Of a stretch of 10,696 nt of DNA, positions 1 through 6,007 are shown one piece after another. The notes under the pieces were generated by a model that was not told the origin of the DNA, ran no database searches, and saw nothing but the letters and a program-made list of their open reading frames with translations. How positions within the stretch are numbered: position 1 is the first letter of the stretch; every line of letters starts with the position of its first letter. The stretch is from the NCBI GenBank assembly GCA_029850565.1, contig JARCRR010000197.1, forward strand, positions 1-10,696, given 5' to 3'. This DNA comes from Gallionella sp. GTDB taxonomy: Bacteria; Pseudomonadota; Gammaproteobacteria; Burkholderiales; Gallionellaceae. The position numbers and the translations under genes are program-made.

Positions 1-669
1 GACTGTTGGTAGGTTATTTAAAGATTTAGCAAATAGCTGTGGTGGCTGCTCTACAGAAAGCGATTGCATAACATCGGAAAATCTATGCTCGCTCAACTGC
101 CTGACCGCCAGTGAAGCAACTGATGGGGAGTTTGGAAGCCCCTTCCAAGGAGTTTGACCCCCATAGCTTTCGTACGCATCGCGGTTATTTTGCGATTGGA
201 GTTCATTTGCCTGCGCATATAGGAGGTGCCCCTGCAAAAGACGGAATTTGTCCTTCAGAAGATCGGAGGCTTGGGAATTGCAAAGTGCGGCGTACGCAGG
301 GTGTCGACTAGATCCCCGGCCAACCACTGGATTGTCAGATTGTTTCTTAGGTTTGAGCCCGAATTTTGGGCCTATGGTCAAAGTTAAGCGAGTCTCTTCA
401 GCAACAATCCACTCCAAGAGTTTGATGGTTTCATCATGAAGATGAAAGGAGCTTAAGGGTATATCCCACTCCGCAGTAGATGCAGTTAGTATCTGGATGA
501 GGTTATGACAAATAAAGGGAAAAGCGACTAGTTCGTCGTGAGCGTTTACCAACCATAGCAAATCCCTTAGGGTTTCGACTTTGAAGTCAGTATTGGCGAC
601 CTCATTCCGAAGTGATAATTGGGCAGAGCTTAAAGATGGACTTGTATGTAAATTGGTTGATCGACTCAT
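1..669 (-). CDS. Hypothetical protein, C-terminus beyond window edge
   Basis: An open reading frame runs without a stop from an ATG at 669 to base 1 (223 codons visible), so the C-terminus is missing. An in-frame ATG at 684 is an alternative start, and a TGA just above it limits any further extension. I prefer 669 because AGG lies 4 bases upstream of it; neither start has a strong ribosome site. The product looks soluble and hydrophilic, with no signal peptide or membrane segment. An N-terminal stretch rich in Leu, Trp and His (about residues 30-95, including LRDLLWLVNAHDELVAF) looks helical. A basic linker (GLKPKKQSD) follows, then a Gln/Asn/Ser-rich part. I recognise no domain or catalytic motif. 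It lies on the AT-rich side of the tRNA-fragment boundary and points away from it, so it is probably cargo of the integrated element. That the reading frame is real rests on its length in AT-rich DNA and the plausible protein composition. Confidence 0.6.
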   Translation of the reverse strand, partial: MSRSTNLHTSPSLSSAQLSLRNEVANTDFKVETLRDLLWLVNAHDELVAFPFICHNLIQILTASTAEWDIPLSSFHLHDETIKLLEWIVAEETRLTLTIGPKFGLKPKKQSDNPVVGRGSSRHPAYAALCNSQASDLLKDKFRLLQGHLLYAQANELQSQNNRDAYESYGGQTPWKGLPNSPSVASLAVRQLSEHRFSDVMQSLSVEQPPQLFAKSLNNLPTV

Positions 670-716
670 GTGACCTATGGTCATTAATGTAGTAAATCAA
701 CTCTAATGCTATTCCC

Positions 717-734
717 AATATATGTCGATATATT
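717..734. promoter_or_regulatory. Perfect AT-rich palindrome, candidate operator
   Basis: AATATAT-GTCG-ATATATT is a perfect inverted repeat with 7-base arms and a 4-base centre. It lies 33 to 48 bases upstream of the two possible starts of the minus-strand hypothetical gene, where an operator would be expected. The binding protein is unknown. AT-rich palindromes can arise by chance in AT-rich DNA, so the function is an inference from position and perfection. Confidence 0.35.
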
Positions 735-778
735 TCGGCTTAATGGTGTCTTAATAGTATCGTCAATGGATTGTGAAG

Positions 779-795
779 CATATGTTAACTATATG
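779..795. promoter_or_regulatory. Imperfect palindrome around GTTAAC
   Basis: CATAT and ATATG arms flank the self-complementary GTTAAC, with one extra T on the right side. It lies between the 717-734 palindrome and the tRNA fragment. It could be a second regulator site or an arm-type site for an integrase or excisionase near the att core; nothing in the sequence decides between these. Confidence 0.2.
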
Positions 796-860
796 AAACA
801 CAACGAATTAACACTATTTATACAAATCAATATTCATTAACTACTTGGTGGTGTGGTGGA

Positions 861-903
861 TTCCGAAGCAGGGTGGTGGGTTCGAATCCCGCCGGGCGCA
901 CCA
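861..903 (+). other. tRNA-Arg 3' fragment, candidate attR site of an integrated element
   Basis: The 3' half of a tRNA is visible: an anticodon-loop-like TTCCGAA (861-867, CCG if aligned as an Arg loop), a T arm with stem GTGGG/CCCGC and loop TTCGAAT (876-892), the 3' acceptor strand CGGGCGC (893-899), the discriminator A and an encoded CCA (901-903). The matching 5' acceptor strand GCGCCCG and the D arm are absent: bases 825-850 are AT-rich DNA of another kind. The acceptor strand fits bacterial tRNA-Arg. Integrases of the tyrosine family commonly use tRNA 3' ends as attB, leaving an intact tRNA at one end and a 3' copy at the other. The orientation here puts the element to the left and the original chromosome to the right. 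The exact core length cannot be set without the other end. A decayed tRNA gene is the alternative, but the well-preserved 3' part against a wholly unrelated 5' part favours an att site. Confidence 0.75.
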
Positions 904-1079
904 AACATGCATCACTGTGGGCACTTGATCTTAGCGCCGCATCTCTCCCCGATCGAATGGTCACCACTTTCTTCTACAGAACAGGACTGGCCTATAGTTT
1001 GTTGGCCGTAAGGCGGGACTCAAAAGGACAATGTTCAGTCCGACTAAAGATTGAAGTTTCACGATTCAATTGGTTTTGG

Positions 1080-1098
1080 ATTTTTACAGCATTTTTAC
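1080..1098 (+). promoter_or_regulatory. T-rich direct repeat, candidate KdpE-type binding site
   Basis: ATTTTTAC occurs twice (1080-1087 and 1091-1098), with starts 11 bases apart, about one helical turn, and the second copy ends 25 bases before the kinase start codon. OmpR/PhoB-family regulators bind as dimers to direct repeats with this spacing, and the E. coli KdpE site is known to be T-rich with a TTTTTACA-like part. The regulator encoded by the second gene of the operon is of this family, so autoregulation is a reasonable inference. No footprint or conservation data are available here. Confidence 0.35.
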
Positions 1099-1104
1099 TT
1101 TCAT

Positions 1105-1120
1105 GCTGGAATAATCCAGC
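1105..1120 (+). promoter_or_regulatory. Inverted repeat ending 3 bases before the kinase start codon
   Basis: GCTGGA-ATAA-TCCAGC forms a perfect 6-bp stem with a 4-base loop. It includes the only GGA-like ribosome-site candidate (1107-1110, TGGA) for the start at 1124, so in RNA the stem would pair that element and could lower translation of the kinase. As DNA it could instead be a small operator. It lacks a T tract and is not a normal terminator. Confidence 0.3.
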
Positions 1121-1123
1121 CGC

Positions 1124-2665
1124 ATGAAACCCGCGCAACCCAGCACAACGAAACGTATTGCCCATGCACTGAACAAGTCGCAGACTAAATCTGCGCGCAT
1201 GACTTGGATACTTGCGCCTTGCGGTCTGGTCACCTTGCTAGTGTGGCCGTTACGCGATGTGCTAGACCCCGCTAACATTGCCATGTTGTATCTGCTCACA
1301 GTTGCTTTCGTCGCGCTGCGTGCAGGCAAACAAGCGGCGATCATTTCAGCCTTGCTCAGCACGGGTCTGCTTGATTTTTTCTTCATCCATCCCCGCCTGT
1401 CTTTCTCGGTGGGTGATGCGCAATATGGGGTCACGCTGGCGGTCATGCTGGTGGTCGCCCTCATCGTCGCCAATCTGACCATCAGTCTGCAACGCCAGAC
1501 CGCGGCCGCCATCGAACGTGAGCGGCAATCTCAAGCGTTGTATCAACTTGCCAGCCGCTTGGCGGGTACGACATCGCTGGAGCAAGTGTCAGCGGCGACG
1601 CGAGATTTCCTATACCAGTCGCAAAGTTGTCGCAGCATGCTGTTGATGCGCCACAACGATACCTTGCAACCAGTAGAAACCGAACACTCCCTCGACTCTG
1701 AACTGCAATCAGCCGCCGCCACTACTGCTATGCAGATGGCGCAAACGCGGCACATGCGTGAGTCTGAATGCCATTGGTTGTTCCTGCCCTTGTTTGGATC
1801 AACCTATGTGCGCGGTGTACTCGCCATCGATCTCGGTGCCATGCCGCCAAGCGATGTCGATGCACAACAAGCCTTGTACGAAGCCATCGCTTCGCTGGTC
1901 GCCATCTCGGTGGAGCGGCTGCATTTCGTCGAAGTGGCGCAACGCACCCAATTGCAAATGACCGATGAACGCCTGCGCAGCAGCATCCTCTCCGCGCTGT
2001 CGCACGACATACGCACGCCGCTCACTGTGCTTTACGGAATGAGTGAGGCACTGGCGCAGCAGTCGCTACCACAAGACATGCGCGATACGGTCGAAGCCAT
2101 GCGCGAGCAGACCTTGCGCCTGAACAGCATGGTTTCCAACCTGCTCGATATGGCGAAACTGCGCACGGGTGATCTGCGGCTGAATATGGAATGGCAACCG
2201 CTGGAAGAGGTGGTCGGTGCCAGTATCAAGTTGCTGGGCACAGCGTTGGCGCAGCATCCGGTACACGCAGCACTCCCTGCCGATCTGCCGCTACTGCGAT
2301 TCGATGCCATCTTGATTGAGCGTGTGTTGTGCAATCTATTGGAGAACGCCGCCAAGTATGCGCCATCCGGCTCGGCTATTCGCATCGAAGCCAATACCGA
2401 CAACTCGCTGGCACACATTTCGGTCTGCAATGAGGGTTCGCACTTTCCATCCGACAAATTGGACAAGATGTTCGAACTGTTCGAGCGCGGTGATGCCGAG
2501 TCGAACATCCCTGGTATCGGTTTGGGACTGGCCATCTGTCGCAGCATCGTGGAAGCGCATGGCGGCACGATACGCGCCAGCAGCAACGACGATAGTGCCT
2601 GCGTCACCTTCACCCTGCCATTGGGCGAGCCCCCTGTGATCGAAGTGGAGAGCGAGCATGAGTGA
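1124..2665 (+). CDS. kdpD: KdpD-type sensor histidine kinase lacking the N-terminal KdpD/Usp half
   Basis: This is an inner-membrane sensor kinase of 513 residues that should phosphorylate the KdpE-like regulator encoded next. The domains in order are four membrane segments typical of the KdpD core (DUF4118; about 26-43, 51-68, 69-88 and 101-122), a GAF-like region (about 140-265), HisKA with phosphoacceptor His294 in ALSHDIRTPL, and an HATPase with N box NLLENA (404-409), F box FELF (450-453) and G2 box GIGLGLAI (464-471). The G1 box reads NEGSHFP (436-442) where DxGPGxP is common; Asn is found there in some other kinases. Full-length KdpD is near 890 residues. Its N-terminal KdpD and universal-stress-like domains, with their nucleotide-binding motifs, are absent, and an in-frame TAA at 1112-1114 closes the frame just before the ATG. 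No remnant of that half is visible upstream. The stop codon overlaps the kdpE start by 8 bases. The ribosome site is weak. Confidence 0.9.
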   Translation: MKPAQPSTTKRIAHALNKSQTKSARMTWILAPCGLVTLLVWPLRDVLDPANIAMLYLLTVAFVALRAGKQAAIISALLSTGLLDFFFIHPRLSFSVGDAQYGVTLAVMLVVALIVANLTISLQRQTAAAIERERQSQALYQLASRLAGTTSLEQVSAATRDFLYQSQSCRSMLLMRHNDTLQPVETEHSLDSELQSAAATTAMQMAQTRHMRESECHWLFLPLFGSTYVRGVLAIDLGAMPPSDVDAQQALYEAIASLVAISVERLHFVEVAQRTQLQMTDERLRSSILSALSHDIRTPLTVLYGMSEALAQQSLPQDMRDTVEAMREQTLRLNSMVSNLLDMAKLRTGDLRLNMEWQPLEEVVGASIKLLGTALAQHPVHAALPADLPLLRFDAILIERVLCNLLENAAKYAPSGSAIRIEANTDNSLAHISVCNEGSHFPSDKLDKMFELFERGDAESNIPGIGLGLAICRSIVEAHGGTIRASSNDDSACVTFTLPLGEPPVIEVESEHE

Positions 2666-3344
2666 CCCCACCATCCTGCTCATTGAAGACGAAGTCCAGA
2701 TTCGCCGTCTGGTGTGCAAGGCATTGGAAACGGATGGCTACCGAGTCGTGGAGAGTGGCACCTTGGGGAAAGGGTTGCTGCAGTTGCACGGTGCCGCGCC
2801 GCAATTGCTCATTCTCGATCTCGGCCTGCCCGATGGTGATGGCATCGCCTTTATCCGTGAGCTGCGCAGCCAGTTCACATTGCCAGTGCTGGTGCTCTCC
2901 GCACGCTCGGCAGAAGGCGAAAAGATTCGCGCACTGGATGCGGGGGCGGACGACTATCTGACCAAGCCTTTCGCCACGGGTGAATTGTTGGCGCGGGTGC
3001 GTGCGCAGTTGCGCCGCAATCCGGCAGAAAGTGCTACACCACCCACCCATTTTCGTTTCGGCGAGGTCGAAGTCGATCTCGCTCAACGTCGTGTCACCCG
3101 TGGGGGCGCAGCGGTTCATCTCACCCCCATCGAATATCGTTTGTTACTCGCCATGCTGGCCGATCCCGGCAAGGTGTTGACGTACCGTCATCTGCTGCGC
3201 GCGGTGTGGGGCAATGCGCACAGCGAGAGCAATCATTACCTGCGCATCTATGTGAGCCACTTGCGTCAAAAGTTAGAAGCAGATCCCACTCAGCCCGAAT
3301 ATTTCTTAACCGAGACGGGCATCGGTTATCGGTTCCAAATCTGA
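2658..3344 (+). CDS. kdpE: KdpE-type response regulator, OmpR family
   Basis: This is a 228-residue cytoplasmic DNA-binding regulator. The receiver domain (about 4-120) has the acidic pair Glu10/Asp11, the phosphoacceptor Asp54 in LILDLGLPDGDG, Ser81 and Lys103 in the LTKPF motif. A winged-helix output domain (about 131-228) follows, with the typical LTPIEYRLL start, the HLRQKLE recognition-helix region and the GIGYRF ending. Length and order match KdpE. It overlaps the kinase gene by 8 bases, which points to translational coupling and a cognate pair, and its TGA overlaps the first base of the AAGGAG ribosome site of kup. In E. coli this protein activates kdpFABC; no kdpFABC is in this window, so kup and its own operon are the likely local targets (inference). 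A candidate T-rich direct repeat lies upstream of the kinase gene. Confidence 0.93.
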   Translation: MSDPTILLIEDEVQIRRLVCKALETDGYRVVESGTLGKGLLQLHGAAPQLLILDLGLPDGDGIAFIRELRSQFTLPVLVLSARSAEGEKIRALDAGADDYLTKPFATGELLARVRAQLRRNPAESATPPTHFRFGEVEVDLAQRRVTRGGAAVHLTPIEYRLLLAMLADPGKVLTYRHLLRAVWGNAHSESNHYLRIYVSHLRQKLEADPTQPEYFLTETGIGYRFQI

Positions 3345-3356
3345 AGGAGAATCACG

Positions 3357-5225
3357 ATGGAAGACAATCAAAAAACTGCTACCAGTGCGTTGGCATTGGC
3401 TGCACTCGGCGTCGTGTACGGCGATATCGGTACCAGCCCGCTGTACGCGTTCAAAGAAGCCTTCGCGGGCGCACACGGCCTCGCGCCGACCGAAGCCAAT
3501 GTGCTGGCCGCATTGTCCGCATTGTTCTGGGCGATGATGCTCATCATCTCCATCAAATATGTTTGGATGATGCTCAAGTTCGACAACAACGGTGAGGGGG
3601 GCGTGCTCGCATTGACGGCCTTGGCGAATCGTTCCTCGCAAGGGGCGGCACGCTGGAAACTGTTGATCGCCACGGCGGGCATCTTCGCTGCCGCACTGTT
3701 CTATGGTGATGCGCTCATTACCCCGGCCATCTCGGTGTTATCGGCTGTCGAGGGGCTGAGTGTCGCCGCGCCTGCGTTGGAAAGTCTCATCATCCCGATC
3801 ACTATTGGTGTGATCACGGGCCTGTTCCTTATCCAACGCCGTGGCACTGGCAGCATGGGTAAGTTGTTCGGCCCTATCACCTTGGTGTGGTTCGCCGCAT
3901 TGGGCGTACTCGGTGTCTTGAGTATTTTAGAGACGCCCTTGGTATTGCTCGCGCTCAATCCGCTGTATGCCATCGATTTCGCTATCGAGCATCCCGTTGG
4001 CATGTTCTTTCTATTGTCGGCCGTGTTTCTCGCACTTACCGGAGGTGAAGCACTCTATGCGGACATGGGGCACTTTGGTGCAAAGCCGGTCAGGTTGGCG
4101 TGGTATGGATTGGTCTGCCCGGCATTGCTCATCAATTACTTCGGCCAGGGAGCATTGGTGCTGCGCTCAGCAGACGCGATCCAGAATCCGTTCTACCTGT
4201 TGGCCCCTGATTGGTTCATGTTGCCTTTAGTCGCTTTGGCCACCGCCGCCACGGTGATCGCCTCGCAAGCCACCATCTCCGGTGCGTATTCGATGACACT
4301 GCAAGCGATGCGTATGGGCTATCTGCCGCGTCTGTTCATCCAACACACTTCCGATTCACAACGCGGGCAGATCTACATCCCCGCCGTGAATTGGATGATG
4401 CTGGTCGGGGTGGTCATTCTGGTATTTGAGTTCGGCTCTTCCGGTGCGCTGGCGGCGGCTTACGGTATCGCGGTGTCGGGCACCATGATCATCACGACAC
4501 TGCTCACCGTCTTCGTCACGCTGATGTTGCCGGGACGTGCACGCCTGCCGTTGCTGGGAATGCTGGCCGTGATCGCACTGCTGGAGATGTTGTTCTTTGG
4601 CTCCAATCTCACCAAGGTGTTCAGCGGCGGCTGGATGCCACTGGTGCTGGGACTCACGCTGTTCTTGTTGCTCTCGACTTGGAAAAAGGGCAGCTCGCTC
4701 ATCGCCAAACAGCGGCGCAAACTCGATATCCCGATGGAGGTGTTCGTCTCTAGCACTCACCCAGACGTGCCCCGTGTCAGCGGCACCGCGATCTACCTGA
4801 CAGCAGACCCGCAGTTCGTTCCGAGTGCGTTGTTCCACAATCTGAAGCACTTCAAGGTACTGCATGAGCAGACCTTGTTCGTGCATGTGGTGACCGAGGA
4901 CGTTCCCTACATCGCAAAGCAAGAACGTCTTGAAGTCACACGGCTTGCGCCGGGGATGTATGACGTCGCATTGCATTTTGGTTTCCGCCAAGAGATCGAC
5001 ATCCCTTTGGAGTTGGAAGGCTTGGCTAAACGCGGTGTGAAATACGAGGCGATGAGCGCCACTTACTTCATCGCCCGTTCCAATGTGGTCGATGGCCCAG
5101 GAGGACTTCCGTCGTGGCGTTCAGCGTTGTTCTCTTGGATGACACGCCAGTCGGAAGGGGCGGCCAGCTTCTTCAACTTGCCCCCCAATCAGGTGGTCGA
5201 ACTGGGAACCAAGGTCGTGCTGTAG
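3357..5225 (+). CDS. kup: Kup (TrkD) potassium uptake protein
   Basis: This inner-membrane K+ uptake protein probably works as a K+/H+ symporter, as known for the Kup/HAK/KT family. At 622 residues it has the same length as E. coli Kup. The N-terminal signature GVVYGDIGTSPLYA (18-31) holds the conserved Asp23. NNGEGG (77-82) and FYGDALITPAISVLSAVEGL (115-134) follow, along with LYADMGHFG, NYFGQGAL and SGGWMPL segments shared with E. coli Kup. About 12 membrane segments fill the first 440 or so residues, and a soluble cytoplasmic tail ends in PPNQVVELGTKV. The start is set by a strong AAGGAG (3344-3349), 7 bases before the ATG. The gene follows kdpE after 12 bases, so the three genes very likely form one operon in which a K+-responsive two-component pair is transcribed with a K+ transporter. 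Its stop is only 2 bases from the stop of the opposing gene. Confidence 0.96.
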   Translation: MEDNQKTATSALALAALGVVYGDIGTSPLYAFKEAFAGAHGLAPTEANVLAALSALFWAMMLIISIKYVWMMLKFDNNGEGGVLALTALANRSSQGAARWKLLIATAGIFAAALFYGDALITPAISVLSAVEGLSVAAPALESLIIPITIGVITGLFLIQRRGTGSMGKLFGPITLVWFAALGVLGVLSILETPLVLLALNPLYAIDFAIEHPVGMFFLLSAVFLALTGGEALYADMGHFGAKPVRLAWYGLVCPALLINYFGQGALVLRSADAIQNPFYLLAPDWFMLPLVALATAATVIASQATISGAYSMTLQAMRMGYLPRLFIQHTSDSQRGQIYIPAVNWMMLVGVVILVFEFGSSGALAAAYGIAVSGTMIITTLLTVFVTLMLPGRARLPLLGMLAVIALLEMLFFGSNLTKVFSGGWMPLVLGLTLFLLLSTWKKGSSLIAKQRRKLDIPMEVFVSSTHPDVPRVSGTAIYLTADPQFVPSALFHNLKHFKVLHEQTLFVHVVTEDVPYIAKQERLEVTRLAPGMYDVALHFGFRQEIDIPLELEGLAKRGVKYEAMSATYFIARSNVVDGPGGLPSWRSALFSWMTRQSEGAASFFNLPPNQVVELGTKVVL

Positions 5226-5227
5226 TT

Positions 5228-6007
5228 TTATCTGAACCGATAACTCACCGCGACATAGCCCGTATCCAGATAGCCTTTATCAATGATGGGGCTGAGGCGG
5301 ATCGCATCCCCTAACCATTTACGCCGCGCATAGAGATGCAGATGGTAGTCATCGCTCAGATGCACGTCAGCGATCAGAGCGATGAGGTTGTTGAATGCCC
5401 CATCGGGTTGGTAGGCCGCATAGGTGCTGTGTGCCGCTTCTTGCGGAGAGACGCCGTAGTAATAACGCACGTATCCTTTGCTTCGATATTCCGCACCGAC
5501 TAGGGGATACAACTTCAGCCTTGGCAGCTCAAGCCTGCCGCCATAGATCACCTCGAAGATGTTTCCCTGTGAGCTGTTCGCGTCGTGGAACGCATTGAGC
5601 ATGAGGCCGCCTATCGGTGTCACTTGAAGTGTGCCGATGCCGATGGGGAGAGAGTTGTCTCGTTTAGTTAGCCCAGCCAGAGCGGGTGCGCTCGTATCGA
5701 AGCCATCCTGACTGAAGCGGCCTACCAGTTCCACATGACCATATCCGAGCGGAAGCGTCTTGATGCCGAAGGTGTCGATACGCGCGAACATCCTGCCGTA
5801 GTTGAAATCCACGTACGGTAAGACGCTGGTCTGATCCGGGTTGCCGCGAATGATGCTGCCTGTGTAGTAGCCGCCCAAACCGATGTCGCCCACGATCTCC
5901 GATTTGAATTCTTCTGCGCTGGCTGCTGCGCTCAGTAGGGCGGCGCATAAGCAGGCGCGAGTAAACACATGCCTAGCGGCCTGACGATTCTGTAAAAGTG
6001 TCTTCAT
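5228..6007 (-). CDS. MipA/OmpV family outer-membrane protein
   Basis: This is a 259-residue exported protein. A signal peptide covers about residues 1-31, with a basic start, a hydrophobic core and probable cleavage after ASA, before EEF. The mature part has alternating, aromatic-rich segments typical of a beta-barrel: LGGYYTGS near the start, the YYYGVSPQEA motif around 182-191 and a terminal strand YVAVSYRFR with the aromatic ending of outer-membrane proteins. These fit MipA/OmpV. E. coli MipA is described as a scaffold between the murein hydrolase MltA and PBP1B; other members are linked to osmotic or antibiotic response, so the role here is open. The start at 6007 has a good GGAG site 6 bases upstream and removes a long in-frame extension that runs into the MFS gene. 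The start codon overlaps the MFS stop as ATGA, so the two genes are translationally coupled. No terminator is seen downstream. Confidence 0.85.
   Translation of the reverse strand: MKTLLQNRQAARHVFTRACLCAALLSAAASAEEFKSEIVGDIGLGGYYTGSIIRGNPDQTSVLPYVDFNYGRMFARIDTFGIKTLPLGYGHVELVGRFSQDGFDTSAPALAGLTKRDNSLPIGIGTLQVTPIGGLMLNAFHDANSSQGNIFEVIYGGRLELPRLKLYPLVGAEYRSKGYVRYYYGVSPQEAAHSTYAAYQPDGAFNNLIALIADVHLSDDYHLHLYARRKWLGDAIRLSPIIDKGYLDTGYVAVSYRFR

Larger units (their letters stand above)
670..1123. other. Gene-free region spanning the island/chromosome junction
   Basis: No convincing gene lies in these 454 bases. The 84-codon plus-strand frame at 873-1127 starts inside the tRNA fragment and resembles no protein I know. 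From left to right the region holds the AT-rich control region of the minus-strand gene with an 18-bp palindrome (717-734) and an imperfect palindrome (779-795), the tRNA 3' fragment (861-903), about 150 bases in which I see nothing clear, a 6-bp inverted repeat pair (1050-1055 with 1065-1070), a T-rich direct repeat (1080-1098) and a hairpin-forming repeat (1105-1120) just before the kinase start. Base composition shifts from AT-rich to more balanced at about 840-900. I found no convincing sigma-70 promoter in either direction. Confidence 0.6.

Noticed and set aside
111..439. Two short plus-strand frames (66 and 63 codons) in the left region
   Set aside because: They overlap each other and lie antisense to the longer minus-strand frame that is open across the region; no ribosome site or family features.
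873..1127. 84-codon plus-strand frame covering the tRNA fragment and the kinase leader
   Set aside because: It begins inside the tRNA 3' end, has no ribosome site, and its translation looks like neither the missing KdpD N-terminus nor any known protein.
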